Below are positions 63,671-64,000 of a DNA stretch of 64,000 bases, piece by piece. The stretch covers positions 62,001-126,000 of the forward strand of contig NZ_JBALHR010000004.1 in the NCBI RefSeq assembly GCF_036964905.1. The letters run 5' to 3'. Each line of letters begins with the position of its first letter. The stretch's first letter is position 1. Below the pieces are notes generated by a model. That model was given only the letters and a program-made list of their open reading frames with translations, was not told the DNA's origin and searched no databases. The translations under genes were made by a program, and so were the position numbers. The DNA comes from Gemmobacter denitrificans. Its GTDB lineage: Bacteria > Pseudomonadota > Alphaproteobacteria > Rhodobacterales > Rhodobacteraceae.

Positions 63671-63678
63671 ATTTGTAA
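63651..63678. promoter_or_regulatory. Perfect palindrome of SqrR/BigR type upstream of the DUF2892 gene
   Basis: TTACAAATTCA-TTAAGT-TGAATTTGTAA: 11-bp perfect arms, 6-base centre. It contains ATTC-N8-GAAT, the binding sequence I recall for the persulfide sensor SqrR of Rhodobacter capsulatus. It overlaps the stop codon of the acyltransferase gene and lies 60 bases before the DUF2892 start. Confidence 0.75.
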
Positions 63679-63737
63679 ATGGGATGTGCTATCGCCCCCT
63701 GCAAGCCGCTGGTTGCGGCATCAGGATGGAGAATGAC

Positions 63738-63941
63738 ATGACGCTGGATCGTGCAATGTTTCGCTTTGCAGGGGCTATGGTGCTGCTGTCGGTGGCGCTG
63801 ACCATGTGGGTTTCGCCGCTGTTCATCTGGTTCACCGTATTCATCGGGCTGAACCTGCTGCAATCCTCGTTCACCGGGTTCTGCCCGGCGGCGATCGTGT
63901 TCAAGAAACTGGGCATCAAATCGGGCTGCGCATTCCAGTAA
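63738..63941 (+). CDS. DUF2892 (YgaP-type) small membrane protein
   Basis: 67 aa from MTLDRAMFRFAGAMVLLSVA at 63738 behind GGAGAATG; an in-frame ATG at 63726 is the alternative. Two membrane segments (10-27, 28-46) and the GFCPAAIVFKKLGIKSGC ending with two Cys are typical of DUF2892, often found with rhodanese domains and sulfide-stress operons under SqrR/BigR control. The gene may be first of an operon that continues past the window. Confidence 0.85.
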   Translation: MTLDRAMFRFAGAMVLLSVALTMWVSPLFIWFTVFIGLNLLQSSFTGFCPAAIVFKKLGIKSGCAFQ

Positions 63942-64000
63942 TGACAATCGGTCCCGTTTGACCCAAATCATGGCGGGCATGCCTCCTGTGGTGAAAAATT

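Noticed and set aside
63970..64000. ATG at 63970 that could start the next gene (M-A-G-M-P-P-V-V).
   Set aside because: Only ten codons remain and no ribosome-binding site is visible, so a call would be a guess.

Overview
The window is a high-GC chromosomal segment from an alphaproteobacterium, almost certainly a member of the Rhodobacteraceae. The reasons are the gene families (TrcR/DUF1013, TIGR02302, DUF6455, NnrU), the split F0 operon with both b and b' subunits, the octaprenyl-type diphosphate synthase, and an ethylmalonyl-CoA pathway set embedded among TCA-cycle genes in the order known from Rhodobacter relatives. I see no rRNA, tRNA, CRISPR array, transposase, integrase or prophage. 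No stretch of more than 300 bases lacks a gene.

Layout, left to right. At base 1 there is only the first six codons of a divergent ftsE. Next are a zinc-ribbon membrane protein and a minus-strand run argH - two tiny lipoproteins - DUF2834 - lysA - TIGR02302 protein. From 7.1 to 13.6 kb come a TlpA-type thioredoxin, Tag glycosylase, an EAL phosphodiesterase, phaA and phaB (each followed by a strong terminator), a YddG-like exporter and a TrmN6-like methylase. From 13.6 to 22.7 kb are isoprenoid genes (ispB, ispE), a TPR protein, ETF-ubiquinone oxidoreductase, greA with a terminator-like leader, malonyl-CoA synthase and an ArsR regulator. The F0 ATP synthase operon atpI-B-E-b'-b runs from 22.9 to 25.5 kb. 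A large RTX-repeat protein with a Hint domain, TrcR, RNase T2, an unfamiliar membrane protein, adenosine kinase, nth, an AraC-Ogt fusion, an OmpA lipoprotein, two GntR regulators, deoD, an aldo/keto reductase and a DUF1989 protein follow to 39 kb.

The second half (39-62 kb) is a central-carbon block. Minus-strand genes are mcl2-nnrU-DUF1737-mch-DUF4344 peptidase and then sdhC-D-A-(three small ORFs)-sdhB. Plus-strand genes are mdh, a methyltransferase, sucC, an extra ORF, sucD, a lipoprotein, sucA, sucB, an extra ORF, a MAPEG protein and lpd. The ecm gene (ethylmalonyl-CoA mutase) faces lpd. Together they give 2-oxoglutarate dehydrogenase, succinyl-CoA synthetase, succinate dehydrogenase and malate dehydrogenase, plus several steps of acetyl-CoA assimilation: PhaA/PhaB make 3-hydroxybutyryl-CoA; Ecm, mesaconyl-CoA hydratase and malyl-CoA thioesterase act later. 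Ccr, Mcd, Epi and Mcl1 are not in the window.

The window is mostly ordinary housekeeping. The strongest unexplained signals are: (1) identical pairs of TGTGATCACA-type palindromes spaced 21 bp apart upstream of both sdhC and sucC and nowhere else in the window; (2) two visibly AT-richer ORFs inserted at sucC/sucD and sucB/MAPEG with start/stop overlaps kept; (3) a terminator hairpin in the greA leader; (4) a perfect 11-bp-arm palindrome of ATTC-N8-GAAT (SqrR/BigR) type before the terminal DUF2892 gene. All functions are assigned by reading the protein sequences; no database search was run.
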